Source: JBBQXK01 sp052387255 (GTDB taxonomy: Bacteria > Pseudomonadota > Alphaproteobacteria > Rhodobacterales > Rhodobacteraceae). From it: DNA of 64,000 bases. The notes beneath the pieces were generated by a model. That model worked only from the letters and a program-made list of their open reading frames with translations. It was not told the DNA's origin and searched no databases. The stretch's first letter is position 1. Each line of letters starts with the position of its first letter. Both the position numbers and the translations under genes were made by a program. This document shows, piece after piece, positions 1 through 8,889 of this stretch. The stretch is taken from the NCBI GenBank assembly GCA_052387255.1, contig JBQTJI010000036.1:1-64000 (forward strand), read 5' to 3'.

Positions 1-694
1 ACACGGGTTCTCCGGGTTGCTGCTGTGCCCCGTCTTCGCCAACGAAGGCTTGCCCACAGTGCCGCGCGGGTTCCTGGACAAGGCGGTGGCGGCGGTGCGG
101 GCCGCAGGCGGGATCGTCATCGCCGACGAGGTGCAGCCGGGCTTCGGACGTGTGGGGTCGCATTTCTGGGGACACGACAAGCTGGGCTTTGCCCCCGATG
201 TGGTGACCCTGGGAAAACCCATGGCCAACGGCCATCCGGTGGGGGCGGTCCTGGCGCGCGCCCCGGTGATGGCGGCGTTCCGCGAGGGGTTCGGGTCTTT
301 CAACACCTTTGGCGGCAACCCGGTGTCGGCGGCGGCCTGCCGCGCCACCCTGTCGGTCATCGAGGACGAGGGGCTGATGCAGAACGCCGCCGCCGTGTCG
401 GCCCATGTGATGGACCGGATGCGCGCCCTGCGCCATCCGCTGCTGCGCGACGTGCGCGACGCCGGGCTGTTCTTTGCCGCCGAGTTCGTGCTGGACGACG
501 GCACCACGCCCGCCACCGACCTTGTCGCCGATCTGGTCGAGGCGATGGTGGCGCGCGGGTTCCTCTTGAACCGCATCGGGCGGCATGGCCAGTGCCTCAA
601 GATCCGCCCGCCGCTGCCGTTCTCGACCGCCAACGCCGACAGCCTGATGGACACGCTGGAAGATGTGCTGCTGACGACGCCGGTGCCCGCATGA
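1..694 (+). CDS. Class III (PLP-dependent) aminotransferase, 3' part only
   Basis: This is the C-terminal part of a fold-type I, class III aminotransferase; the reading frame is already open at base 2, so the N-terminus lies outside the window. Visible hallmarks are the cofactor-binding DEVQPGFGR motif and the segment TLGKPMANG, whose lysine (codon 215-217) should form the Schiff base with PLP, followed by the conserved NTFGGNP motif. The stop codon overlaps the start of the next gene (ATGA), so the two are probably translationally coupled. In this family, enzymes paired with an APH-type kinase are often phospho-lyases acting on phosphorylated amino-alcohols (as with 5-phosphohydroxylysine or phosphoethanolamine lyases) rather than true transaminases. 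That function is an inference from context; class membership is secure. Confidence 0.9.
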   Translation, partial: HGFSGLLLCPVFANEGLPTVPRGFLDKAVAAVRAAGGIVIADEVQPGFGRVGSHFWGHDKLGFAPDVVTLGKPMANGHPVGAVLARAPVMAAFREGFGSFNTFGGNPVSAAACRATLSVIEDEGLMQNAAAVSAHVMDRMRALRHPLLRDVRDAGLFFAAEFVLDDGTTPATDLVADLVEAMVARGFLLNRIGRHGQCLKIRPPLPFSTANADSLMDTLEDVLLTTPVPA

Positions 695-1611
695 CCGAGG
701 CGGAAGAGGCGGCGCGCCATTGGGGCGGAACCGTGCAGCGCCTGCTGGGCGCGCGCGAGAACGAAGTTCACGCGATGACGCTGGGGTCGGCGCAGGCCGC
801 CCTGCGCCTGCACCGCACTGCCTATCAGACCGAGGCCGCGATCCGCGCCGAGATCGACTGGTGCGCGGGCCTGTCGGCGGCGGGCCTGCCGGTGCCCGCC
901 CCGGTGCCGACAGTGGCGGGCGAGCGGCTGGTGCGGCTGGCCTCGGGGCGGCATGCCTCGGTCACGGCTTGGGTCAGGGGGGTGCCGCTCGGGGCGAACG
1001 GCGTGCCCCTGGCGCAGCCCGTCGCGACGCAGATCGCCCTGCACCACCGGCTGGGACAGCTTCTGGCGCAGGTGCATGACTGGACCGACAGGGCACCGCC
1101 CCGGCCCTTTCCACGCCCCGCCTGGGACATCGAGGGGCTGACCGGCGACACCCCGGTGTGGGGCCGGTTCTGGGAACATCCCGGCGCGGACGCCGCGTCT
1201 GCCGCTGCCTTGCGCGATGCGCGGGCCTTCCTGCGGGAACAACTATCGGCGCGGCCCGGACTGGACGTCGGGCCGATCCATGCCGACGTGGTGCGCGAGA
1301 ACGTCCTGGTGGACGGCGATCATGTGTCGCTGATCGACTTCGACGACTGTGGCACCGGGTTCCGGCTGTACGACCTGGGCACGGCCATGATGCAGCACGA
1401 CTACGAACCTGCCCGCGACGACCTGCGCGATGCGCTGGTCGCGGGCTATGCCACCCTGCGCCCCGCCGATGCGGCGACGGTCGATCTGATGACGCTGGCG
1501 CGCGGCTGCGCGTCGGTCGGCTGGGCCATGCCGCGCCTGGCCCCCGACAACCCGATCCACGCGCGCCATATCGCCCGCGCGGTGCGGATGGCGCATCGCA
1601 TCATCCGGTAG
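691..1611 (+). CDS. Aminoglycoside-phosphotransferase-fold small-molecule kinase
   Basis: A 306-residue protein of the APH/choline-kinase fold. The catalytic HxD motif (H197-A-D199) with N204, and the metal-binding D216-F-D218, are all present, so it should be an active kinase. The start is chosen because ATG overlaps the upstream aminotransferase stop. The partnership recalls hydroxylysine kinase with its phospho-lyase: the kinase would phosphorylate an amino-alcohol that the partner then eliminates. A homoserine-kinase-like or antibiotic-modifying role cannot be excluded. The 3' end overlaps the convergent cpdB by 11 bp, leaving no room for a terminator between them. Confidence 0.8.
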   Translation: MTEAEEAARHWGGTVQRLLGARENEVHAMTLGSAQAALRLHRTAYQTEAAIRAEIDWCAGLSAAGLPVPAPVPTVAGERLVRLASGRHASVTAWVRGVPLGANGVPLAQPVATQIALHHRLGQLLAQVHDWTDRAPPRPFPRPAWDIEGLTGDTPVWGRFWEHPGADAASAAALRDARAFLREQLSARPGLDVGPIHADVVRENVLVDGDHVSLIDFDDCGTGFRLYDLGTAMMQHDYEPARDDLRDALVAGYATLRPADAATVDLMTLARGCASVGWAMPRLAPDNPIHARHIARAVRMAHRIIR

Positions 1612-3532
1612 ACGTCCCGCCGCCGGTCAGCCGGACGCGGCGGAACCCGTCGGGCGTGATGCCGAGATCGGTCAGGACCGCCCCTGCGAGCTGTGCGCCG
1701 CCGGGGCGCAGGCGCGGGCTGGTGTCGAAGGTGACGCTGGTCGCCGCTGGCAGGACCAGCCGCCAGCCGTCTTCGGCGGTCGCCGCCTCGGGCAGGTTCC
1801 CGGCCAGGAACCAGTCGGTCAGCACGTCGCGGCCCATCCGCGGCGACGCATAGACGACATCGTCATCCGCCACCCCCGCCGTCGCGCGCAGCGTCGACAG
1901 CCGATAGCTGCTGGTGGCAACGATGAACGTGTCATCGGGCCGGACGGCGCGCCCCTCCCACGACAGGCCGCGCACCCGCCGGGCACCTGCATCGACCAGC
2001 ACGCCGCGCGTGTCGTAGCGGGGCGGCGACGTGGGGTCGATGGCATAGCTGACCCCGGTGATCGCATCGAAGTTGTAGCTGGGAAACCCCGGATCGATCA
2101 GGGGCTGGTCGGTGACGCCATGCCGCACCTTCAGATAGATCGAGGCCGCCCGTTCCAGCCACTCGGCCAGGTCCGCGCCGGTCAGGCGCAGGCCCCGCAC
2201 CTGGTTCGGGAACAGGTAGAGGTCGGCCATGTGGCGCAGTGCCAGGCGACCTGCGGGGATCTCGGTATAGTTGATCGGCCCGCCGCGTCCCCCGGCCTTG
2301 ACCGGGGCCGACGACCCCAGAACCGGCAGATCGGCATGGATGCTGTCCTTCAGCGCGCGGCGGATGTGATCGGCCTTGGCCATGGCCACGACCCGGACTG
2401 CGGCGCAGTCGCCGACCAGGGCAAGGTGGGTGGTCAGCGGCAGGGGGGTAAAGCCGACCGCCCGCGCCATGTAGCGGCGGGTGGCGTCGTGCACCTCGGT
2501 CGCGGTCTGCTCGATGTCGGGCTGGCTGCGGGTGCGGGCGACGAACTTGCCGTCGGGACCGGGCCGCGCAATCGGGCAGGCAGAGGCCTGCGAGGCCGTG
2601 ATGTGCCAGCCGCGCGGTTCGCGCCGCAGCATCAGGTCGATGACGCCGACATGCGAGCCGAAACATCCTGCCATCACCGCCGGGGTTCCGGCAATCGTGC
2701 CGCGCGCGATGTCGACGCCTTCAAGGCCCGCGAAGGCGGCCGAGGGAAACACCTGGTGCGCATGGCCCAGCAGCAGCACGTCCAGCCCGTGGATCCGCGC
2801 CAGCGGGATGGCGGCATTCTCCATGCCCGGAAAATGGTCCGCCTCGCCGATGCCGGTGTGGGCCAGGGTCACGACCAGGTCGGCGCCCGCCTGGCGGACC
2901 AGCGGCACCACGGCAGCGGCCGTATCGACCATGTCGCCCAGGGTCACCCGGCCTTCCAGGTGTTCGCGGTCCCAGATGCCGGTCTGCGGCGGCAAGAGGC
3001 CGATCACCCCCAGGCGCAGCCGATGGGTCTTGCCGGTCCCGTCCCGCACCTGGCGGTCGAGGATGGTCCAGCGCGGAAAGATCGCCCCTTCTGCGGCGGA
3101 CGCCGTGCCAGCCGTGGCTGCCAGGTTTGCGGCAACCACGGGGAACGCGGCGCGGGACAGCGCGTTGCGCAGGAAATCGAGACCGAAGTTGAACTCGTGG
3201 TTGCCCAGGGTGGCGGCGTCGTAGCCCAGCCGGTTCATCGCCGCGATCATCGGATGCAGGTCGCCGGGGCGCAGTCCGCGCGCCAGCGCCATGTAGTCGC
3301 CCATGGGCGAGCCCTGCAGGAAATCCCCGTTGTCGAACAGCAGGCAGTTGGCCACCTCGGCGCGCAGCACCTCGATCAGTCCGGCGGTGCGCGCCAGCCC
3401 AAGCACCGGCGTGGGGCGGTTGCGGAAATAGTCGAACGGCAGCAGATGCACATGCAGGTCGGTGGTTTCCAGGATGCGCAGGTGAACCTGATCCGCCAAG
3501 GCCGCTGCGGTGAATGGTTTTGCCTGGATCAT
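1601..3532 (-). CDS. cpdB: 2',3'-cyclic-nucleotide 2'-phosphodiesterase/3'-nucleotidase
   Basis: A 643-residue two-domain 5'-nucleotidase-family enzyme, close to the usual CpdB length. The N-terminal metallophosphatase domain carries the metal ligands D25-x-H27, NGD near residue 70, NHE (111-113) and GHAH near 255. The C-terminal nucleotide-binding domain follows. Family members hydrolyse 2',3'-cyclic nucleotides and 3'-nucleotides in the periplasm to salvage phosphate and nucleosides. The N-terminus (MIQAKPFTAAALADQVHLRI) has no convincing signal peptide, which is odd for a periplasmic enzyme. It reads divergently from nudC across 273 bp in which I see no gene. Confidence 0.9.
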   Translation of the reverse strand: MIQAKPFTAAALADQVHLRILETTDLHVHLLPFDYFRNRPTPVLGLARTAGLIEVLRAEVANCLLFDNGDFLQGSPMGDYMALARGLRPGDLHPMIAAMNRLGYDAATLGNHEFNFGLDFLRNALSRAAFPVVAANLAATAGTASAAEGAIFPRWTILDRQVRDGTGKTHRLRLGVIGLLPPQTGIWDREHLEGRVTLGDMVDTAAAVVPLVRQAGADLVVTLAHTGIGEADHFPGMENAAIPLARIHGLDVLLLGHAHQVFPSAAFAGLEGVDIARGTIAGTPAVMAGCFGSHVGVIDLMLRREPRGWHITASQASACPIARPGPDGKFVARTRSQPDIEQTATEVHDATRRYMARAVGFTPLPLTTHLALVGDCAAVRVVAMAKADHIRRALKDSIHADLPVLGSSAPVKAGGRGGPINYTEIPAGRLALRHMADLYLFPNQVRGLRLTGADLAEWLERAASIYLKVRHGVTDQPLIDPGFPSYNFDAITGVSYAIDPTSPPRYDTRGVLVDAGARRVRGLSWEGRAVRPDDTFIVATSSYRLSTLRATAGVADDDVVYASPRMGRDVLTDWFLAGNLPEAATAEDGWRLVLPAATSVTFDTSPRLRPGGAQLAGAVLTDLGITPDGFRRVRLTGGGTSTG

Positions 3533-3805
3533 TCCGCGACCCGCCAGAGCCGGTTGGCACGGCCCATCCGTGCCGCCAACGATGCCGGGAGCGGAGTTTC
3601 AAATCCAGAGCGGCAACATCCCACGATTAACCTTAGCGTATTCCCGCGCGACAACCATCCCTGGATGCGCAAGTTTGTATCAAATTCGCGCTCAAGTTGT
3701 TTCCATTCCGTGATCGGTCGGCAAGCCGCGCCGCAGTGCCCCCGTGGTTTGCGCCGATGCGCGCCCTGTGGCATGACGGCTGCCAGGTCAGGTGGGGTGA
3801 ACGGG

Positions 3806-4759
3806 ATGGGCATGGCCGACGCGATGGCTTTTGGCGGGTCGGGCCTGGATCGGGCTGCCGCGCTGCGCGGCGACGCCGCTGCCCTGGCCGACCTGCTGGC
3901 GCGGGCGACGGTGCTGCCGCTGTGGCGCGGCAAGCCGCTGATGTCCGAGGGTGCCGGTCTGGGGTGGGTCGCGTCCGGGCACGCCGTGCTGGCCCATGCC
4001 GCGCCGCCGGTGTTCCTGGGGCTTGACGACGGACATCCGCGCTTTGCCGCCGACATCTCGGACTGGGTGCCCGATGCCGGGACGGACGCGGTGCAGCCGG
4101 GGTTCTTCGATGCCTCGGAACAGCGCCACCCCGCGCTGCCCGACAGCCACCGCTTTGCCGAACTGCGCGGTGCCATGCTGCGCCTGTCCGCGCGAGAGGG
4201 CGAACTGGCCGCCACTGCCAAGGCCGTGCTGCAATGGCACCGCAGCCACCGGTTCTGCGCGGCCTGCGGGGCGGCGTCGGCACCGGCACAGGGCGGCTGG
4301 CAGCGGTTGTGCCCGTCCTGCGGTGCCACCCACTTCCCGCGCACCGATCCCGTCGTCATCATGCTGGTCACGCGCGGCAACCGGCTGCTGCTGGGCCGCT
4401 CGCCCGGCTGGCCGCCGGGGATGTATTCGTGCCTGGCGGGCTTTGTCGAACCCGGCGAGACGATCGAGGCCGCCGTGCGCCGTGAGGTGGCGGAAGAGAC
4501 CGGCATTGCCGTCGGGCCGGTGCGCTATGCCGCCAGTCAGCCCTGGCCCTTCCCCGCCTCGCTGATGATCGGCTGCCGGGCCGAGGCGACATCGGATGCC
4601 ATCACGCTGGACCCGGCCGAGCTTGAGGATGCCCTGTGGGTCGCGCGCGAGGACATGGTGACGGTGATGGACGGCCGCCACCCCGTGATTCGTCCGACAC
4701 GGCGCGGGGCGATTGCGCACGCGCTGATTGCGGAATGGCTTGCGGACCGGCAGGATTGA
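3806..4759 (+). CDS. nudC: NADH pyrophosphatase (NAD-capped RNA decapping Nudix hydrolase)
   Basis: A 317-residue NudC. Domains in order are an N-terminal NudC-like region, a zinc ribbon with cysteines 151, 154, 169 and 172, and a Nudix domain with a complete Nudix box at about 212-234 (GFVEPGET followed by REVAEETG). The NADH-pyrophosphatase signature SQPWPFP lies at 244-250. It cleaves NAD(H) to NMN(H) and AMP, and family members also remove NAD caps from RNA. The start is preceded by a GGTGGGG Shine-Dalgarno-like stretch; a second ATG two codons downstream is an equally good candidate. Confidence 0.93.
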   Translation: MGMADAMAFGGSGLDRAAALRGDAAALADLLARATVLPLWRGKPLMSEGAGLGWVASGHAVLAHAAPPVFLGLDDGHPRFAADISDWVPDAGTDAVQPGFFDASEQRHPALPDSHRFAELRGAMLRLSAREGELAATAKAVLQWHRSHRFCAACGAASAPAQGGWQRLCPSCGATHFPRTDPVVIMLVTRGNRLLLGRSPGWPPGMYSCLAGFVEPGETIEAAVRREVAEETGIAVGPVRYAASQPWPFPASLMIGCRAEATSDAITLDPAELEDALWVAREDMVTVMDGRHPVIRPTRRGAIAHALIAEWLADRQD

Positions 4760-4814
4760 CGCGACACTGCCCGCGCAAATCCCGGATCAACCGGGACGGC
4801 AGGCAGGGCAGCAC

Positions 4815-5297
4815 GTGAAACTGACACGCAACCAGGATGTCGAGGCCCCGATTGCCTTTGTCTACGCGGCCCTGACCGATTTCGACCATTGGGAACGCGC
4901 GGCGCTGCGGCGCGGGGCCGAGGTGACGCGGCTGGACACGATGGCCCATCCGGGCCCCGGCATGACGTGGAACGTGGGCTTCGACTTTCGCGGGCGGCGG
5001 CGCATCGTCGACCTGCGGCTGGTGTCGATGGAGCCGGGGCAGACGCTGGGCTTTACCGGGCAGGGGACGTCGATGAGCGGCACGGGCCTGTTCGACCTGG
5101 TCGAGATGGGGCCCAAACGCACCCGGATCGCCATGACCATCGAGGTCGAGCCGCGGACGCTGGCGGCGCGCCTGCTGCTGCAGTCGCTCAAGTTCGCCAA
5201 TGCCAAGGTCAACCGGTCGTTCGAGACGCGCACAGCCCAGCTTGCCGCCGACATCGAGGCGCGCTTTCGCCGCAGCGCCGTCCCACAGCGCCGCTAG
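4815..5297 (+). CDS. SRPBCC-family (START/Bet v 1-like) protein
   Basis: A 160-residue single-domain protein of the SRPBCC superfamily, recognisable from the N-terminal VEAPIAFVYAALTDFDHWER pattern and a hydrophobic-ligand-pocket fold prediction. A GTG start is preferred because it gives the normal family N-terminus and is preceded by a purine-rich stretch. The ligand is unknown. It lies 55 bp downstream of nudC in the same direction, and its stop overlaps the convergent pheA stop by 4 bp. The C-terminus is rich in arginine. Confidence 0.75.
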   Translation: MKLTRNQDVEAPIAFVYAALTDFDHWERAALRRGAEVTRLDTMAHPGPGMTWNVGFDFRGRRRIVDLRLVSMEPGQTLGFTGQGTSMSGTGLFDLVEMGPKRTRIAMTIEVEPRTLAARLLLQSLKFANAKVNRSFETRTAQLAADIEARFRRSAVPQRR

Positions 5298-6124
5298 TCG
5301 CGGCGGCGATCCGCCGGATAGATGCCCAGAACGTCCATGTGCGTGGTGAAAAAGCGCAATTCGTCCAGCGCGCGGGCGACGGGCGGGTCTGCGGGGTGGC
5401 CTTCGATGTCGGCATAGAACTCGGTCGCGGTAAAGCTGCCGCCGACCATGTAGCTTTCCAGCTTGGTCATGTTCACGCCGTTCGTGGCGAACCCGCCCAT
5501 TGCCTTGTACAGCGCCGCCGGAATGTTTCGCACGCGAAACGTGAAGGTCGTCATCATCCGGTCCGACCGGCGGCTGTCGTCCGGGGCCTGTGCCATGACC
5601 AGGAACCGCGTGGTATTGTTCGACTGGTCCTCGATCTGGCGCGCCAGCACGTCCAGGCCATAGATCTCGCCCGCCAGTTCCGAGGCCAGCGCGGCCATCG
5701 TCCGGTCGCCCCGTTCGGCGACGATCTTGGCCGACCCGGCGGTGTCGGCCCCGGCCACGGCACGCAACCCGTGCGTCTTGAGAAAATCGCGGCACTGGCC
5801 CAAGAGCACCGTATGGCTCATCGCCGAGGTCACCTCGGGCAGGGTCACGCCGGGCAGGGCCAGAAGGTTGATGTGCACCCGCACGAACGCCTCGTCCACG
5901 ATGTGCAGGCCCGATCCGGGCAGCAGGCTGTGGATATCGGCCACCCGGCCGTAGGTCGAGTTCTCGACCGGCAGCATGGCAAGTTGGGCCTCGCCCGTGC
6001 GGCACATCTCGATGGCATCCTCGAACGTGCGGCAGGGAATGGCCTGGTGATCGGGGCGGGCCTGGCGGCAGGCCTCGTGCGAATAGGCGCCGGGTTCCCC
6101 CTGAAAGGCGATGCGCGGGGTCAT
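5294..6124 (-). CDS. pheA: Prephenate dehydratase
   Basis: A 276-residue monofunctional prephenate dehydratase that converts prephenate to phenylpyruvate in phenylalanine synthesis. The catalytic domain shows FQGEPGAYS near the N-terminus, PVENSTYG, and the NNTTRF active-site motif. A C-terminal ACT domain (from about residue 190) carries KLESYM, the alphaproteobacterial variant of the ESRP phenylalanine-binding motif, so feedback inhibition by phenylalanine is expected. There is no chorismate mutase domain. It reads divergently from cycM. Confidence 0.95.
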   Translation of the reverse strand: MTPRIAFQGEPGAYSHEACRQARPDHQAIPCRTFEDAIEMCRTGEAQLAMLPVENSTYGRVADIHSLLPGSGLHIVDEAFVRVHINLLALPGVTLPEVTSAMSHTVLLGQCRDFLKTHGLRAVAGADTAGSAKIVAERGDRTMAALASELAGEIYGLDVLARQIEDQSNNTTRFLVMAQAPDDSRRSDRMMTTFTFRVRNIPAALYKAMGGFATNGVNMTKLESYMVGGSFTATEFYADIEGHPADPPVARALDELRFFTTHMDVLGIYPADRRRD

Positions 6125-6185
6125 GGTCGGGGTCGTCTCCGTCGGTTTTGCCCCGGAAAAGGGCGAATGGTCGCGGTCCTACACC

Positions 6186-6215
6186 TTGAATCCGGGGCAT
6201 GGAAGCGGGTAGAAG
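6186..6215 (+). promoter_or_regulatory. Candidate promoter for the cytochrome c gene
   Basis: TTGAAT and TAGAAG hexamers are separated by 18 bp and lie about 30 bp upstream of the cycM start. They resemble sigma-70-type -35 and -10 boxes. The match is modest and rests on eye inspection only. Confidence 0.25.
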
Positions 6216-6245
6216 CACGCGGACGGCTGGCAGATTGGGCGCGCA

Positions 6246-6776
6246 ATGTTCGACACGATGACCATCACCAAGGCCGGGGGTGCCCTGTGCGGGTCGCTTC
6301 TGGTGTTCCTCCTGGGGTCCTGGGCGGCCCGGTCTCTGTACTACGTCGGTGCCGAGACGGCTGGCGAACACGGCGAAGCGCCGCAGGCCTATGTGATCGA
6401 GGTCGCTGCGGAAGAAGCCGCCCCTGCCGAGGGGGGCGAAGCGGTCGATTTCCCCGCGCTGGTCGCGGCGGCGGATGTGGCGGCGGGCGAAAAGGTGTTC
6501 GCCAAGTGCAAGACCTGCCACAAGATCGATGGCACCGACGGCACCGGCCCGCACCTGAACGGCATCGTCGGCAAGGCCAAGGCGGCCTCGGGCGGGTTCG
6601 CCTATTCCGATGCGCTGATGGGGATGGCGTCGGATGCCTGGACGCCCGACAACCTGAACGCCTTCCTGACCAACCCCAAGGGCTATGCCCCCGGCACCAA
6701 GATGGCGTTCGCCGGTCTGCCCAAGGTCGAGGACCGCGCCAGCCTGGTCGCCTGGCTGGCCACGACCGCGCCCTGA
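6246..6776 (+). CDS. cycM: Membrane-anchored cytochrome c552/cy (CycM type)
   Basis: A 176-residue class I cytochrome c anchored by an uncleaved N-terminal transmembrane helix (about residues 10-34), followed by an Ala/Glu-rich linker and the haem domain. The haem motif is C88-K-T-C91-H92, and the sixth ligand is probably M153 in GTKMAFAG. The length and the MFDTMTITKA start match Paracoccus CycM closely. It should carry electrons from the bc1 complex to terminal oxidases on the periplasmic face. A strong intrinsic terminator follows, so it is probably a single-gene transcript. Confidence 0.92.
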   Translation: MFDTMTITKAGGALCGSLLVFLLGSWAARSLYYVGAETAGEHGEAPQAYVIEVAAEEAAPAEGGEAVDFPALVAAADVAAGEKVFAKCKTCHKIDGTDGTGPHLNGIVGKAKAASGGFAYSDALMGMASDAWTPDNLNAFLTNPKGYAPGTKMAFAGLPKVEDRASLVAWLATTAP

Positions 6777-6801
6777 CCCGAAGGATGCCCGCCCATCCTG
6801 C

Positions 6802-6828
6802 AAGGCCGCCCCGCCGGGCGGCCTTTTC
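6802..6828 (+). terminator. Rho-independent terminator after cycM
   Basis: An 8-bp GC stem (GGCCGCCC at 6804-6811 pairing with GGGCGGCC at 6816-6823) with a 4-nt loop is followed by TTTT. It separates cycM from the yej operon. Confidence 0.85.
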
Positions 6829-6918
6829 GTTGACGCCCGGTCACATTGTTGCAATCCCATCTTGAGCGGCGACCGGTTCCGCCCCAAGCATCATCTACGG
6901 CAGCAGGGGAGAAACGGC

Positions 6919-8856
6919 ATGGCACGTCACGGCAGAGCGGCAGGCAAGGGCGGCACGGTGCAGGTGGCAGCGGTCCCCCGCGCCGGGGCCTTGCTGACCT
7001 GGGCCGGGATGCTGGGGGCCGGAATGCTGGGACTGGCCGCCATGGCCACCACCGCGCGGGCCGAGACCGTGATCACGTCGCACGGCATCTCGACCTTCGG
7101 CGACCTGAAGTATCCGGCGGACTTCAAGCATCTCGACTACGTCAACCCCAACGCCCCCAAGGGCGGCGAGATCTCGATCTGGACGTCCGGAGGGTTCGAT
7201 TCGATGAACCCGTTTTCCATCGAGGGGCGGGCGGCGGCGCTGTCGTCGGCCCCGCTGGAATCGATCCTGACCGGCACCTCGGACGAGATCGGGGCCAGCT
7301 ATTGCCTGCTGTGCGAGACGGTCGAGTACCCCGAAGACCGGGCTTGGGTGATCTTCAACCTGCGGCCCGACGTCAGGTTCTCGGACGGCACGCCGATGAC
7401 GGCGGACGACGTCTATTTCTCGTACGAGACTTTCCTGACCAAGGGCCTGACCGATTTCCGCACGATCCTGTCGCAGCAGGTCGAGAAGGTCGAGGTGCTG
7501 GACCCGCTGCGCATCAAGTTCACCTTCAAGGCCGAATTCCCCAAGCGCGACCTGCCGCAGGACGTGGGCGGGCTGCCGGTGATGTCCAGGGCCTATTACC
7601 AGGCCAAGGGGCTGGACATGGAGAAATCCACGATGGTGCCGTGGATGGGGTCGGGGGCCTACACGCCCGGCAAGATCGACGTGGGCCGGTCGATCACCTG
7701 GGTGCGCAACCCGGACTACTGGGGCAAAGACTTGCCGATCAATGTCGGCACCGAGAACTTCGACACGATCCGGGTCGAATACTTCGCCGACTATGACGCG
7801 GCGTTCGAGGGGTTCAAGGCAGGGGCCTATACTTTCCGCAACGAGGCATCGTCGATCAAGTGGGCGACGGGCTATGACTTTCCGGCGGTGGCCAGCGGGG
7901 CCGTGGTGAAGGCGGAACTGCCCTCGGGCAACAAGGCGACGGGGCAGGCGTTCATCTTCAACCTTCGGCGCGAGAAATTCGCCGACCCCCGCGTGCGCGA
8001 GGCCATCGGCCTGATGTTCAACTTCGAATGGTCGAACGCGACGCTGTTCTACGGCATCTATGACCGGGTGGACAGCTTCTGGGACAATTCCTGGCTCGAG
8101 GCCACCGGCGTGCCTTCGCCCGAGGAAGTGGCGCTGTTGCAGCCGCTGGTGGACGAGGGGCTGTTGCCGCCGTCGATCCTGACCGACGAACCGGTGCCCG
8201 TGTCGATCAGTTCCGCCGACCGCCAGCTTGACCGGCGGAACCTGCGCCGCGCCTCGGCCCTGCTGGACGAGGCCGGGTGGACCGTCGGCGACGACCTGAT
8301 GCGCCGCAATGCCAAGGGCGAAAAGCTGGAGGTCGAGATCCTGAACGACAGCCCCAGCTTCGACCGGATCGTGAACCCGTTTGTCGAGAACCTGCGCGCC
8401 CTGGGCCTGGACGCGCGCCTGACCCGCGTCGACGACGCCCAGTTCGAGGAACGCCGCCGCCCGCCCGAGTTCGATTTCGACATCACGCAGCATTTCGCTA
8501 CGACCAGCTATTTTTCGGGGCCGGAGCTGAAGCAGTACTACGGGTCGGAAACCGCAGATGTGTCGTCGTTCAACGCCATGGGGCTGAAGAGCAAGGCGGT
8601 CGACCGGATGACCGACGTGGTCCTGGCGGCCAAATCAAAGGACGAGTTGACCGTGGCCACCATGGCCCTTGACCGCATCCTGCGGGCCGAGCGGTTCTGG
8701 GTGCCGCAGTGGAACAAGAATTCGCATACGGTTGCCTACTACGACATGTTCGAACATCCCGAAAAGCTGCCCCCCTATGCTCTGGGCGAGTTGTCGTTCT
8801 GGTGGTACAACGCGGAAAAGGCGGCGGCGCTCAAGGCCGCCGGGGTGTTGCGGTAA
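6919..8856 (+). CDS. yejA: Peptide ABC transporter substrate-binding protein (YejA-like)
   Basis: A 645-residue family-5 extracellular solute-binding protein. The N-terminus has a positively charged region, a hydrophobic stretch and a likely cleavage after ATTARA. The mature start (HGISTFGDLKYPADF, then DYVNPNAPKGG) is characteristic of YejA, the binding protein of the oligopeptide/microcin C importer. The ATG is preceded by an AGGGGAGAAA-type ribosome site. It is the first gene of a complete yejABEF operon and should deliver peptides to the YejBE channel. Confidence 0.9.
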   Translation: MARHGRAAGKGGTVQVAAVPRAGALLTWAGMLGAGMLGLAAMATTARAETVITSHGISTFGDLKYPADFKHLDYVNPNAPKGGEISIWTSGGFDSMNPFSIEGRAAALSSAPLESILTGTSDEIGASYCLLCETVEYPEDRAWVIFNLRPDVRFSDGTPMTADDVYFSYETFLTKGLTDFRTILSQQVEKVEVLDPLRIKFTFKAEFPKRDLPQDVGGLPVMSRAYYQAKGLDMEKSTMVPWMGSGAYTPGKIDVGRSITWVRNPDYWGKDLPINVGTENFDTIRVEYFADYDAAFEGFKAGAYTFRNEASSIKWATGYDFPAVASGAVVKAELPSGNKATGQAFIFNLRREKFADPRVREAIGLMFNFEWSNATLFYGIYDRVDSFWDNSWLEATGVPSPEEVALLQPLVDEGLLPPSILTDEPVPVSISSADRQLDRRNLRRASALLDEAGWTVGDDLMRRNAKGEKLEVEILNDSPSFDRIVNPFVENLRALGLDARLTRVDDAQFEERRRPPEFDFDITQHFATTSYFSGPELKQYYGSETADVSSFNAMGLKSKAVDRMTDVVLAAKSKDELTVATMALDRILRAERFWVPQWNKNSHTVAYYDMFEHPEKLPPYALGELSFWWYNAEKAAALKAAGVLR

Positions 8857-8889
8857 CGGCCGCAGGGGCAGGGAAGGCAGGCGGGCGAC

